A DNA stretch of 64,000 bases from Solitalea lacus (lineage in GTDB: Bacteria > Bacteroidota > Bacteroidia > Sphingobacteriales > Sphingobacteriaceae): the NCBI RefSeq assembly GCF_022014595.1, contig NZ_CP091740.1, positions 1,662,200-1,726,199 on the forward strand. Reading direction: 5' to 3'. Below are positions 8,868 through 16,833 of this stretch, in pieces; position 1 is the first letter of the stretch, and every line of letters begins with the position of its first letter. Under the pieces are notes generated by a model, which did not search any database, was not told the origin of the DNA, and was given only the letters and a program-made list of their open reading frames with translations. A program made the position numbers and the translations under genes.

Positions 8868-8886
8868 GAAAATAAGATCTTTTAAT
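8868..8886. promoter_or_regulatory. Palindrome between the cytochrome c gene and nosZ
   Basis: AAGATCTT (8874-8881) flanked by AT-rich arms (AAAATAAG-AT-CTTTTAAT). It resembles the repeats upstream of nosD and ric in its AAG-NN-CTTTT core, but is less symmetric. No TAnnTTTG element is seen between it and nosZ. Confidence 0.3.
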
Positions 8887-8908
8887 CTTGTTTTAGTGTA
8901 AAATTAAT

Positions 8909-9439
8909 TTACAGGTCATTTTTACGTAAGAACTCCAAAATTTGTCTGGTTTCATCGTCAGATACGTTTTGGAAGGTCATTTGGGTAAGGTGTTCTGCCA
9001 GTAGTGCTTTGGCCACCGGGTCTTTTTGGGTCATTTCAGCTGGGTTGGTGATCATGTTCATAATCCACTCAGGTGTACGTCGTTTGGTGACACCTTTTAA
9101 GCCAGGGCCAACAACTTTAGTCTCATCCACTCTATGACAGGCTGAACATTTCGAATCGAAAACGGTTTTTCCTTTAGTGGCGTGGTCGGCGTTAAGTCCA
9201 TCAACTTTTACATCGGTAAATTTTCCTATACCTTTGCTGTCGCTGTGCACTTTTGTGTCTATTGTGGCGGTGGCTTCAGTTTGCTGACTTTCATCAGATG
9301 AAGCCATTGTTTCTGATGTTTCGGAAGTTTGTGAAGAATTGCCCCCGCATGAGGTTAAAAATAAAGATACGATAGTAATTGCTAAAAAGGGAAATAAGGA
9401 TCTTTTTATCCTTTTTTTAAATAAAACATTGGTTTTCAT
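8909..9439 (-). CDS. Lipoprotein cytochrome c
   Basis: Monoheme c-type cytochrome anchored by lipid. The signal peptide ends in a lipobox FLTSC (Cys31). A serine/threonine/glutamate-rich linker (about 34-65) follows, then one heme site CSACH (98-102), with VVGPGLKGV after it and candidate axial methionines near residues 136 and 154. Placed immediately before nosZ, it probably passes electrons from the respiratory chain to the CuA site of NosZ; the pairing is inferred from position. Spacing to nosZ is 61 bases. Confidence 0.88.
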   Translation of the reverse strand: MKTNVLFKKRIKRSLFPFLAITIVSLFLTSCGGNSSQTSETSETMASSDESQQTEATATIDTKVHSDSKGIGKFTDVKVDGLNADHATKGKTVFDSKCSACHRVDETKVVGPGLKGVTKRRTPEWIMNMITNPAEMTQKDPVAKALLAEHLTQMTFQNVSDDETRQILEFLRKNDL

Positions 9440-9462
9440 AATATATAATTTTAAAAGTATTA

Positions 9463-9906
9463 TTATTTAGTTTCTAAAACGATGTTTAATACCTTTCCTT
9501 TAGCCACATCGGCAGCTAAATCCTGAATGGTTTTGGTAGTGAAAAGGGTTATTAATGAAAGCTTGATAAGCTTGTAATTGTCATGTAGCGGGCAGGGTTG
9601 CAGATCGTTGCATTCCTTTAACCCAAGCACACAGGTTCCAAGCGGTTTGGAGCCGTCAATGGCTTTTATTACATTGATGATGGGTATCGGATTGCTGTCT
9701 TTTTCAATATAAAAACCACCGTTAGGGCCCTTGGTAGAAGAAATTATCCCTTGCCGCGAAAGTGTTTGCAGTATTTTGGCTGTAAAATGCTCAGGCGAAC
9801 CAATTTCTTTGGCAATATCCTTTATTCCCAGCTTATTGCCGTTTCCACTCTTATAAACAATATAAACAAGAGCTCTGATTGCATATTCACAGGTTTTCGA
9901 AAGCAT
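9463..9906 (-). CDS. Rrf2-family transcriptional regulator
   Basis: Winged-helix Rrf2 regulator of 147 residues. The family start MLSKTCEYAIRALVYIV is followed by the recognition helix region (KDIAKEIGSPEHFTAKILQTLSRQG) and the wing (GPNGGF). Three cysteines, Cys92, Cys99 and Cys105 (C-X6-C-X5-C), lie where NsrR/IscR-type members bind an Fe-S cluster, so the protein may sense NO, redox or Fe-S status. It is the only DNA-binding protein in the locus and the likely candidate for the inverted repeats before nosD and ric. Relation to NsrR specifically cannot be settled by eye. Confidence 0.9.
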   Translation of the reverse strand: MLSKTCEYAIRALVYIVYKSGNGNKLGIKDIAKEIGSPEHFTAKILQTLSRQGIISSTKGPNGGFYIEKDSNPIPIINVIKAIDGSKPLGTCVLGLKECNDLQPCPLHDNYKLIKLSLITLFTTKTIQDLAADVAKGKVLNIVLETK

Positions 9907-9911
9907 ATTCG

Positions 9912-10244
9912 TTAATTTAATCCAAGTTGAGTTTTACCTTCTTCACTAATGTTATCTACCGTCCATTCTGGTTCCCATACAAGTTGCACCTCAACCTGCC
10001 AATCCGGATGCCGTTGTTTCAGTCGTTCCCAGATACAGTTTATGATGAATTCACCGGCGGGACAGCCTTTGGTTGAGAGTGTCATGGTGACATTGATTTC
10101 TTTCGAATGTTCCCATACCTCAATGTTATAAACTAAACCAAGGTCAACAATGTTTATACCCAGTTCCGGGTCGATAACACTGCGTAAATTTTCATATAAT
10201 TCTGCGATAAAAAAAGGTTTATTTTTCAGAATATCGATTTCCAT
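9912..10244 (-). CDS. MIP18/DUF59-family Fe-S assembly protein
   Basis: Small protein of the MIP18 (DUF59, SufT/PaaD-like) family, which helps assemble or deliver Fe-S clusters. Diagnostic features: LRSVIDPELGINIVDLGLVY near the N terminus and TLSTKGCPAGEFI with the conserved cysteine, then VQLVWEPEWT. ATG 10244 is preferred over a TTG at 10256. It ends 5 bases before the Rrf2 gene and sits downstream of the membrane protein gene, so all are one transcript. Presence beside RIC and Rrf2 fits repair of Fe-S centres damaged by NO or N2O-respiration stress. Confidence 0.88.
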   Translation of the reverse strand: MEIDILKNKPFFIAELYENLRSVIDPELGINIVDLGLVYNIEVWEHSKEINVTMTLSTKGCPAGEFIINCIWERLKQRHPDWQVEVQLVWEPEWTVDNISEEGKTQLGLN

Positions 10245-10252
10245 GACATTAT

Positions 10253-11518
10253 TCAATTAACGTTCATTCTGATGAGTTTAATTATGTTGGTGGTATAGAA
10301 AATTGCACTGATAAGCATTAACAATGCTCCAAATGTAATTACCACTGTGCTTTTTATTGCGATGCCTGCTATTACCAGGACTAATCCCGGTATATAAAAT
10401 ATAAACTGCAAGCTGAGCCATTTTTTATTGTACATATCTGCTGGTTGAGGAATACTGTCGGCACCTGCCATTTCTTTAAATTTTTCGAGCCAAACGATGT
10501 AAGGTAAAATTTTAAATGTTTGGGCTAAAATCAAGCCCGTGAGAAATCCACCTAAAAACAGTACACCATACGTTTTGGCCAATTGCAGTACAATTTCGTT
10601 GTTATTCAAAAACAATAATATAGCAGCGATGATAACTGAAGCAAGACCGACAGGCAACGATTTGTAAGTTGCATTCATAGGCAAGTCAACTTTACGCTTC
10701 ATCCTGTATTTCCAAACAGAGTGAAGAAATTTGGCGTAGCAGCCTATGCCAGCGGCGGCCAACAGCCAGCAAACTATGTTTAACCGTCCCTGATTGAAAC
10801 ACATATCGATAAGAAAGCCACAAATAGCTGCATTTACCAAATACCAGCTCAGCTTTAGTTGTTTATTATTGGTTGTTTTGCTGAGTAAAAACATGGGCAT
10901 CAATTTTGAAAGCACACCCATAACCAGTAGTAAAAACCACCCTGCAAAGCCTAAATGTGCATGCAACTTGAGGTAGTGCAAATGGTCCTCGGGTAAAAAG
11001 GCGTAGCTTAAATTGAAAACCAGTAGTGTTCCTAAAGTTGCAGTTGCCAGCAGCCAGAGTAAGGCCGTTTGAATAAAATCAGCATGAATATTTTCCGTTT
11101 TATGTTTCGTTGTAGTTCTCCAAAGATTAAAACAATATGAGCTAATACTTGATAACAGCACCAATGCTGCAACCTGCATTAAAGGGCCTGTTTTGAAGTG
11201 GTAAAACGAACATGCCAGACCGCTTACGCCTGCTATCAGGCTGAAAAAGCTGAAATGGGCTAATTTGTTGCTGTACAAATCAACATCGAGAATAACCGGA
11301 ACCAAAAGGTAGGTTGTACCTATGATGATCATGCTGATCCATCCTAAAGCAGCTAAATGTACCATGGCAAGCAATTGAGGATGGAAAAAATGTCCGGCAA
11401 ATGCATTGCCGGACATTAACATCAGCACACACACTATCAAATAAGCGATGCTTCCGGCCATATAATGCGCAGAAATCATTTTGGCAGAAACAGTTTTAAT
11501 TGATATAGCGTGGCTCAT
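10253..11518 (-). CDS. His-rich polytopic membrane protein, heme-copper oxidase I/NnrS-like
   Basis: A 421-residue protein with about twelve hydrophobic segments. Conserved-looking histidines sit at membrane edges: HFFHPQLLAMVHLAALGW, FSFFSLIAG with AHF before it, and LHYLKLHAHLGFAGWFLLLVMG. The HAHxxFxGW pattern recurs in the neighbouring 401-residue protein. The arrangement recalls the heme-binding helices of oxidase subunit I-like or NnrS-like proteins. The canonical oxidase metal set and partner subunits are not obvious, so I do not call it an oxidase. Context suggests a role in NO/N2O metabolism or resistance. Confidence 0.65.
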   Translation of the reverse strand: MSHAISIKTVSAKMISAHYMAGSIAYLIVCVLMLMSGNAFAGHFFHPQLLAMVHLAALGWISMIIIGTTYLLVPVILDVDLYSNKLAHFSFFSLIAGVSGLACSFYHFKTGPLMQVAALVLLSSISSYCFNLWRTTTKHKTENIHADFIQTALLWLLATATLGTLLVFNLSYAFLPEDHLHYLKLHAHLGFAGWFLLLVMGVLSKLMPMFLLSKTTNNKQLKLSWYLVNAAICGFLIDMCFNQGRLNIVCWLLAAAGIGCYAKFLHSVWKYRMKRKVDLPMNATYKSLPVGLASVIIAAILLFLNNNEIVLQLAKTYGVLFLGGFLTGLILAQTFKILPYIVWLEKFKEMAGADSIPQPADMYNKKWLSLQFIFYIPGLVLVIAGIAIKSTVVITFGALLMLISAIFYTTNIIKLIRMNVN

Positions 11519-11534
11519 GGTTGTAAAATTAAAT

Positions 11535-12065
11535 TTATCTGAAGATGAGAATCTCTACCTTTTCTTTGTTATAAATCAGGTATTCAAAATTGCGTGCCTT
11601 TAATTCGGGAAGCAGAAAAAGTGGTATTTTTTTATGGTGAACCAGTAGGGCATGCTCCTCTGGTAAATGCTCAAGCGCTTCCAAAATAGTAAGCATGGGC
11701 TGCGGCATTTCCAGTTCTCTTACATCAACTTCATGCAGTTTGCCCTTAAAGGTATTCAGCAGGCTTACAAATGTTTCATCGTTATAGTTGAAATTGCATT
11801 CCGGTTCTTTTGCCAGGTTTTTCACTGATAACGGATCGGGTTCAAAGTAGGAATGTATCTCGTTATTACTTTTACGCTCTGTCCGGTAAACAAAACCTTT
11901 TGACTGCATCACTGTGTAAAGTGGAACAGGTTCAAACGGAGTAATCAAGAGTAGGCCCCAGCTAGATTGGAGTGTGTTTACCATCTCCATAATTTGCTTA
12001 AATGGGTCCTGCTTTTGCGCGAGAAGGGGCCTTACATCCAGCAGTACCATATTTTCTGTTTCCAT
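11535..12065 (-). CDS. Tandem DUF2249 protein
   Basis: Cytoplasmic protein of about 176 residues with two DUF2249-like units: one starting MVLLDVRPLLAQKQDPF and one starting HEVDVRELEMPQPM, each followed by a short L/P-rich core (LLITPFEPVPLY, LLVHHKKIPLFL). DUF2249 occurs fused to hemerythrin and RIC-type proteins; its exact activity is not established. ATG 12065 leaves 5 bases after the ric stop; ATG 12089 would overlap it. It probably works with RIC. Confidence 0.8.
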   Translation of the reverse strand: METENMVLLDVRPLLAQKQDPFKQIMEMVNTLQSSWGLLLITPFEPVPLYTVMQSKGFVYRTERKSNNEIHSYFEPDPLSVKNLAKEPECNFNYNDETFVSLLNTFKGKLHEVDVRELEMPQPMLTILEALEHLPEEHALLVHHKKIPLFLLPELKARNFEYLIYNKEKVEILIFR

Positions 12066-12070
12066 GGTTA

Positions 12071-13069
12071 CTAAGGTTTTACTGAACATGAATTTTCAGC
12101 CGATTCAAGCGGCTCATCTTTACCCATCAGCTCTGTTTCAAGTTCAATAGCTTTGGGGAACAAAATATTGTTCTCTAAATGAATATGATTGTGTAAATCG
12201 TTTTCAAACTCTTGTAGCTTGGCATACAGTACCCTGTAGGTGGTACATGCATCGGCAGGGGGAGTATAATTATTAGATAGTTTGCTAATGGCTTGCATCA
12301 GCTCTCCAGCCGAATCATGCTCCATTTCCATCATATTCACAGGGTTTTTCACTGTTCCGAAAGTTGGAGTACCCGCAGATTTGTTTTCTCTTTTTAGTTT
12401 ACCAAGTTGTTGAATATAAGGGAAAAGTACCCGCTCTTCTTTCATCAGGTGCATGTTGAGTTCGGCTGCTAGCGCATGAACTTTTTCAGCGATTTCAATG
12501 TTTTCAGGATGATTATCACCATGAACCCGCGCTACCTTTTGTGCAAACTCAAGCATTATCGGCAACGATTCTTTTACATAGGTGTGATGTTTATTTACAA
12601 TATAATCAACTAAAAACTCTACTGACCATTGATCATAGTTTTCAGCTTTTGTATCTAGGTTTGCTGTAGCATTCAGTGCAGTTTCCAATTCGTCATAGTT
12701 TACGCCTTTTTCAGCACATACCTGCTTTACCGACTTTTTACCACCACAGCAAAAGTCAATTCCGAATTTTTTAAATACTTCAGCCTTGCGGAAATCTTTT
12801 GCCACTAATTCTCCTACAGTTCTGTCATTTTCACCAACTGCATTTTTACTTATTCGAACTTTCCACCATTCAGGACCTTCCAATAAATATTCCCAGCTGA
12901 ATATAGCCCCTCGTTCGGCTAATAACTGATAATAAAGTGGCTTTGGATCATGATCATTATGAATAATAAAGCCTTCTCCTGGTTGTAATTTATCAAATAG
13001 GTTAAAAATTGTGGGGTGCTTTTGTTTAGGTTCCAGAACGGTTACGTCCAATATTTCCATGTTGTTCAT
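12071..13069 (-). CDS. ric: RIC di-iron Fe-S repair protein with N-terminal DUF2249 domain
   Basis: Repair of iron centres (YtfE/ScdA) protein that restores Fe-S clusters damaged by NO or oxidants. Three parts: a DUF2249 domain (about 4-75), an ScdA_N domain with the cysteine pair DFCCGG (Cys107/108), and a hemerythrin-like four-helix di-iron domain (about 150-315) with KHHTY, HGDNHPE, MHLMKEERVLFP, MEMEHD and HNHIHLENNILFP motifs. Standard RIC lacks the first domain, so this is a fusion form. It has its own promoter region with an inverted repeat matching that of nosD. Confidence 0.92.
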   Translation of the reverse strand: MNNMEILDVTVLEPKQKHPTIFNLFDKLQPGEGFIIHNDHDPKPLYYQLLAERGAIFSWEYLLEGPEWWKVRISKNAVGENDRTVGELVAKDFRKAEVFKKFGIDFCCGGKKSVKQVCAEKGVNYDELETALNATANLDTKAENYDQWSVEFLVDYIVNKHHTYVKESLPIMLEFAQKVARVHGDNHPENIEIAEKVHALAAELNMHLMKEERVLFPYIQQLGKLKRENKSAGTPTFGTVKNPVNMMEMEHDSAGELMQAISKLSNNYTPPADACTTYRVLYAKLQEFENDLHNHIHLENNILFPKAIELETELMGKDEPLESAENSCSVKP

Positions 13070-13091
13070 ATTTTATCTTCGTTTTATGAAT

Positions 13092-13099
13092 CAAAGATA
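13092..13099 (-). promoter_or_regulatory. -7 promoter element of ric
   Basis: The minus strand reads TATCTTTG, matching TAnnTTTG, 22 bases before the ric ATG. The AT-rich region upstream holds the inverted repeats at 13097-13138 in place of a -33 TTG. Confidence 0.6.
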
Positions 13100-13120
13100 A
13101 AAAGATATTTTAAATAAAAG

Positions 13121-13138
13121 ATAAAAAGGTCTTTTTAT
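13121..13138. promoter_or_regulatory. Candidate operator upstream of ric
   Basis: Perfect 8+2+8 inverted repeat ATAAAAAG-GT-CTTTTTAT. A second ATAAAAAG half-site with a weaker partner lies 24 bases nearer the gene (13097-13113). The same repeat, in opposite orientation and one base shorter, precedes nosD. Confidence 0.5.
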
Positions 13139-13141
13139 TTT

Positions 13142-14347
13142 TTATTCTTTTTTTGAGAACAACCAAAGACCAAAAAGGACAGGAGGTAAGCCCGCTGTGG
13201 CAAGTGTTAAAACATTCTGAAAATGAGGAATAGAAGCTTTATTAATCATAAATAAGCTTTCACCGAAAAGCAATAGTTCAGTAGTAACAATGCCTGCAAT
13301 AAACAAGTAAGCTGAAATAGAAAGTTGTTTGGAAATGGTAAGTAGCCCTGTATGAATACTGTAAAACAAAACGAAACAACTAAAGCATCCCAAAAATACC
13401 ATGTGCAGATAACCGATAATCAGATGACGTATTTGATATACAAGGTTGGCAGAATAGGGAAGTGCCGAGAGTAGTTGCATGCCGGCTTTTAACCCAAAAG
13501 CCAATACACTTAAAAATAACAGCGTTTTTTGAAGTCGTGGTAAGGAAAGCAATGTCCTCCAATTTAATTTTTTGAACAGGAGTAATAAAGCAAGGCATTG
13601 CAGAATGGCTCCAACTCCTCCAAGAAAATAAAACACTGTTGGCGGTTTGTTCCACAGAAGCGAAAGGGAGTAGGTTAGCAAAACCGAAATGAGCAAAAGG
13701 GAGTAAATAAGTTTTGAATTGATTAGGGAAGAAGTAAAGCCTTGTTTTTCGCTTAGATTTATTAGTAACGATAAAATACCCAGGCATAACCAGCCATTGT
13801 ATTGAAAATGTAGATAAAAATAAATGGTATTATAATAAACTGGCGTACCCGATAAGCCGGTTGCTATAATGGGTCCTAAGGCAAACGGCCCTAAGCATGA
13901 TAATCCTAAAAAGATTAGCGCCAAGCGAGCTGTTTTAAGTGAAAGCACTTTGTGGCTATAATGTGTTGCTTTGAAAAACAATACAATAAACCAGATATTC
14001 ACCCCAATAAATAACGTTGAGAATGCTATGGAAACTACGAAATAACCTTTAAATGGAAAGGAAAGCAACATTCCATACGCGGTAAAAGCAGTAAGACGAA
14101 TGAGGTTTTTAAAACTCCTTTTTTCGAATAATTCGGATGGAAGGAAGCTGTGGCTAAGTATCAATACTAAAGCCATAAATGCCCAACCACTAAAGGCAAA
14201 ATGGCTGTGAGCATGTAAAATATATTGATAGTTCAACCCATTAATCGGGTTAATCATGAGCCATCGCAACAACAATCCAACTATTGAAAGAATAAAGAAG
14301 TTGAAAAGTGCTAAACGGAAATACTTTTTAAGATTGAGCAATGGCAT
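13142..14347 (-). CDS. His-rich polytopic membrane protein, heme-copper-like
   Basis: A 401-residue protein with about eleven to twelve hydrophobic segments and no signal peptide. Histidine clusters occur at ILHAHSHFAFSGWAFMAL (about 43-60), FYLHFQYNGWL and IRHLIIGYLHMVFLG, resembling the helix pattern of oxidase subunit I-like or NnrS-like proteins and of the 421-residue neighbour. No known function. It ends 72 bases before ric and is preceded by a TPR protein gene, 10 bases away, so it belongs to the upper part of the locus. Confidence 0.6.
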   Translation of the reverse strand: MPLLNLKKYFRLALFNFFILSIVGLLLRWLMINPINGLNYQYILHAHSHFAFSGWAFMALVLILSHSFLPSELFEKRSFKNLIRLTAFTAYGMLLSFPFKGYFVVSIAFSTLFIGVNIWFIVLFFKATHYSHKVLSLKTARLALIFLGLSCLGPFALGPIIATGLSGTPVYYNTIYFYLHFQYNGWLCLGILSLLINLSEKQGFTSSLINSKLIYSLLLISVLLTYSLSLLWNKPPTVFYFLGGVGAILQCLALLLLFKKLNWRTLLSLPRLQKTLLFLSVLAFGLKAGMQLLSALPYSANLVYQIRHLIIGYLHMVFLGCFSCFVLFYSIHTGLLTISKQLSISAYLFIAGIVTTELLLFGESLFMINKASIPHFQNVLTLATAGLPPVLFGLWLFSKKE

Positions 14348-14357
14348 TTTTTAGCAG

Positions 14358-15101
14358 TTATTTTTTCTCTTCTTTATAGAACATCAATGGAATAGAATAA
14401 TAACGTGCACAAACCGGTTTTCCATCATATTGTGCTGGTTTTACCTTACCCAATTGTCCGGAAACGGTCATAAGATCAATAATTAGTTTTCGATCTGCAA
14501 AGTTTTCATCTGCAGGAATAACAGTAATACTACCATCTTTTCCAAACAACAATCCGGCTGTCAATTTCACTTGAGAAATTTCAGCAACCTGAATATTTTT
14601 ATTAGCCGCTTCCACCTCAAAAATGCGTTTTTTTATTTCAGCGGATTGTATCACTTTTTCACCAATAGTCTTTAATAATTTGGTGTTAATGTTATTGTTG
14701 AAAAACAAATCTTCAGGTTTATCCCCAATCAAAAGCACAGGAAATTGGTCAACATCAGCAACATCCATAGTGTCAGCATAATTTAAACGAACGTTTAATT
14801 GCTTTTTCAAAATTTCTTTTGATTGGCTGTCTCCTAAAGCTGCTGAACGCTGAAAAAGGTCTATTGCTTTCTGTTTGTTTCCTGCTTCGTATTGTAAAGC
14901 CGCCAGGTTAAATAGGGCATCAATGTGTTTAGGATTTATTTGCAGAACTTCTTCAAATCCCTTAATGGCCTTTTCAGCTTCTTTATTATCATAATGTTTT
15001 AAAGCAATTTGATAAAGACTGTCCGCTTTTGAAATGGTTTGGGCTAGCATAGCGCAAGTAGAAACTATAACCATTGCTATGGTAAGGACTAATTTTTTCA
15101 T
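14358..15101 (-). CDS. Exported TPR protein with TonB-C-like tail
   Basis: Periplasmic protein of 247 residues: signal peptide (cleavage near CAMLAQ), two or three tetratricopeptide repeats (about 25-95, with ALKHYDNKEAEKAIKGFEEVL and ALFNLAALQYEAGNKQKAI), a linker, then a C-terminal region (about 170-240) containing AGLLFGKDGSITVIP and GKVKPAQYDGKPVCARYYSIPLMF, which resembles a TonB C-terminal fold. Likely a protein-interaction or envelope factor. It opens the run of minus-strand genes leading to ric. Confidence 0.65.
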   Translation of the reverse strand: MKKLVLTIAMVIVSTCAMLAQTISKADSLYQIALKHYDNKEAEKAIKGFEEVLQINPKHIDALFNLAALQYEAGNKQKAIDLFQRSAALGDSQSKEILKKQLNVRLNYADTMDVADVDQFPVLLIGDKPEDLFFNNNINTKLLKTIGEKVIQSAEIKKRIFEVEAANKNIQVAEISQVKLTAGLLFGKDGSITVIPADENFADRKLIIDLMTVSGQLGKVKPAQYDGKPVCARYYSIPLMFYKEEKK

Positions 15102-15241
15102 AAGCGACTAATTTAATGCATTTCGAAATTATATTATTCGAAAACATTTTCTTAATTCGGTCCTATGTTTTTTAGGACTTGTTAGGAAGAAGTTTTTTAG
15201 TAATAGCTACTTTCCAGTAAGTTCCTGTTGCGGCCAATTAA

Positions 15242-15934
15242 CTAATTGAAATTATAAAAAAAACGGAGCCTAACAAATTGCTCACCCGTCCTTAGTTCAG
15301 GATTGTTCGCGGTTCTAAACGGTTGTGAATTGTAACTAAACTCAGATCTTAAGCTGGAAGTGAATTGATAGCCTGTACCAGCAGTAAACCGGTATCTGTT
15401 AACGAATAAATTGCTTGATGTGCCTTTTAGGTTAGTAAAGGGTTCAGCCATAAAATTAAGGAACCAAGTTTTGGCTTGTAACTGTGGATGATTTAATGGG
15501 ACTAATGCACCCAATTGTAAACGTAAACGTAAACTATATTGATCTACCAATCCATTGAAAAAGCGTTGCTCCAAACGTAAAAACTGGCTTAGAGAAACAC
15601 GTTTTAGGACCGTAAATTCATTTCGGATACCCTCAAAAATTCTTATCTCATTGGTATTGACAGAGCCTGGTTCATCCGTATAAAACCAAGCCAAACCTGC
15701 CGATGCAACTAATTTCGGAGCTAGTTTATAGCCTATCGAACTCCTTAATGTAAAGATATTCTGCTTATAGCCTTCAACGGTTATCCTCGAGCTAAAGTCA
15801 GAAAATAAGATCCAATTTTTATTGAATTTATACTGTATGTTTCCATCGGTCCAGATTTGTTTTTGTTGAGCTGATGAGCTATTAGTATAAAGAATGAAAG
15901 CTAAAGCGGTTAAAATGAGTTTCAGCAGTTTCAA
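15242..15934 (-). CDS. DUF2490 outer-membrane protein
   Basis: Predicted outer-membrane beta-barrel of the DUF2490 family: signal peptide, then QIWTDGNIQYKFNKNWILF and alternating strands, ending in RLRFFYNFN with a terminal aromatic-rich strand. The only in-frame start giving the signal peptide (MKLLKLILTALAF) is a TTG at 15934. Function is unknown. A strong terminator separates it from yebC upstream. Confidence 0.75.
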   Translation of the reverse strand: MKLLKLILTALAFILYTNSSSAQQKQIWTDGNIQYKFNKNWILFSDFSSRITVEGYKQNIFTLRSSIGYKLAPKLVASAGLAWFYTDEPGSVNTNEIRIFEGIRNEFTVLKRVSLSQFLRLEQRFFNGLVDQYSLRLRLQLGALVPLNHPQLQAKTWFLNFMAEPFTNLKGTSSNLFVNRYRFTAGTGYQFTSSLRSEFSYNSQPFRTANNPELRTGEQFVRLRFFYNFN

Positions 15935-15955
15935 GTATGTAGGGCAGCGTTCGTT

Positions 15956-15992
15956 ATAAAAAGCAACAGTCTTCCAATTAGAAGACTGTTGC
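15956..15992 (-). terminator. Terminator of the YebC gene
   Basis: GCAACAGTCTTC (15963-15974) pairs perfectly with GAAGACTGTTGC (15981-15992); on the minus strand the stem is followed by TTTTTATA. Confidence 0.85.
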
Positions 15993-16004
15993 TCAGTTAA
16001 TTAT

Positions 16005-16727
16005 TTATGCTTCTTCACGCGGAGCCATGTTGTGATACACAGCATTCACGTCATCATCTTCTTCCAGTTTGTCAATTAGTTTTTGAACCTCAGCTTCCTG
16101 TTCGGCTGAAACTTCTTTGTAAGTAGTACAGAAACGTTCAAATTCAGAGCTGATGATATTTAATCCTTTATCTTCCAGGGCTTTTTGCATTCTTCCAAAG
16201 TCTTCAAATTCGGTGGTAATGGTAATTTCGTTTTCATCCTGGAAAACTTCTTCAGCTCCAAAGTCAATTAAATCAAACTCCAACTCCTCGACGTTTACAC
16301 CCTCTGCGGCTACACGGAAAACAGCTTTGCGTTCAAAAATGAAGTTCAATAATCCTGAAGTACCTAAAGTTCCACCCGAGCGAGTAATATAGCTACGTAC
16401 ATTGCCTACGGTACGGTTTATGTTATCGGTAGAGGTTTCCACCAGAATAGCTACCTTATAAGGGCCATAACCTTCATAAACAATTTCTTCGTAGCTAGAG
16501 GTATCCTTATCGGTTGCGCGCTTAATAGCAGCTTCAATCCGGTCTTTAGGCATGTTAGCACCTTTGGCGTTTTGCATAATTACGCGTAAGCGTGCATTCG
16601 ATTCAGGGTTAGGACCACCTGCTTTTACTGCAATTACAATATCTTTACCGATACGGGTAAACAGCTTAGCCATTTTACCCCAGCGTTTCATTTTACTCTG
16701 CTTTCTAGCTTCAAATGCTCTTCCCAT
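16005..16727 (-). CDS. YebC/PmpR-family protein
   Basis: A 240-residue YebC family protein. It starts MGRAFEARKQSKMKRWGKMAK and contains the DKDTSSYEEIVYEGYGP and GGTLGTSGLLNFIFERKAVF motifs plus an acidic C-terminal domain. Family members act as transcriptional regulators or as ribosome-associated factors easing translation of polyproline stretches; which applies here cannot be told. Monocistronic, with a strong terminator. Confidence 0.92.
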   Translation of the reverse strand: MGRAFEARKQSKMKRWGKMAKLFTRIGKDIVIAVKAGGPNPESNARLRVIMQNAKGANMPKDRIEAAIKRATDKDTSSYEEIVYEGYGPYKVAILVETSTDNINRTVGNVRSYITRSGGTLGTSGLLNFIFERKAVFRVAAEGVNVEELEFDLIDFGAEEVFQDENEITITTEFEDFGRMQKALEDKGLNIISSEFERFCTTYKEVSAEQEAEVQKLIDKLEEDDDVNAVYHNMAPREEA

Positions 16728-16833
16728 GTTATTAATAGTTCTTGGCTGAATGTTTATAGTGTTTTTATCAACAAGCTATAGTCCAACCTGTCATTTGTAT
16801 TGTTATATATTTAATAATCTTTTATACTTAATT

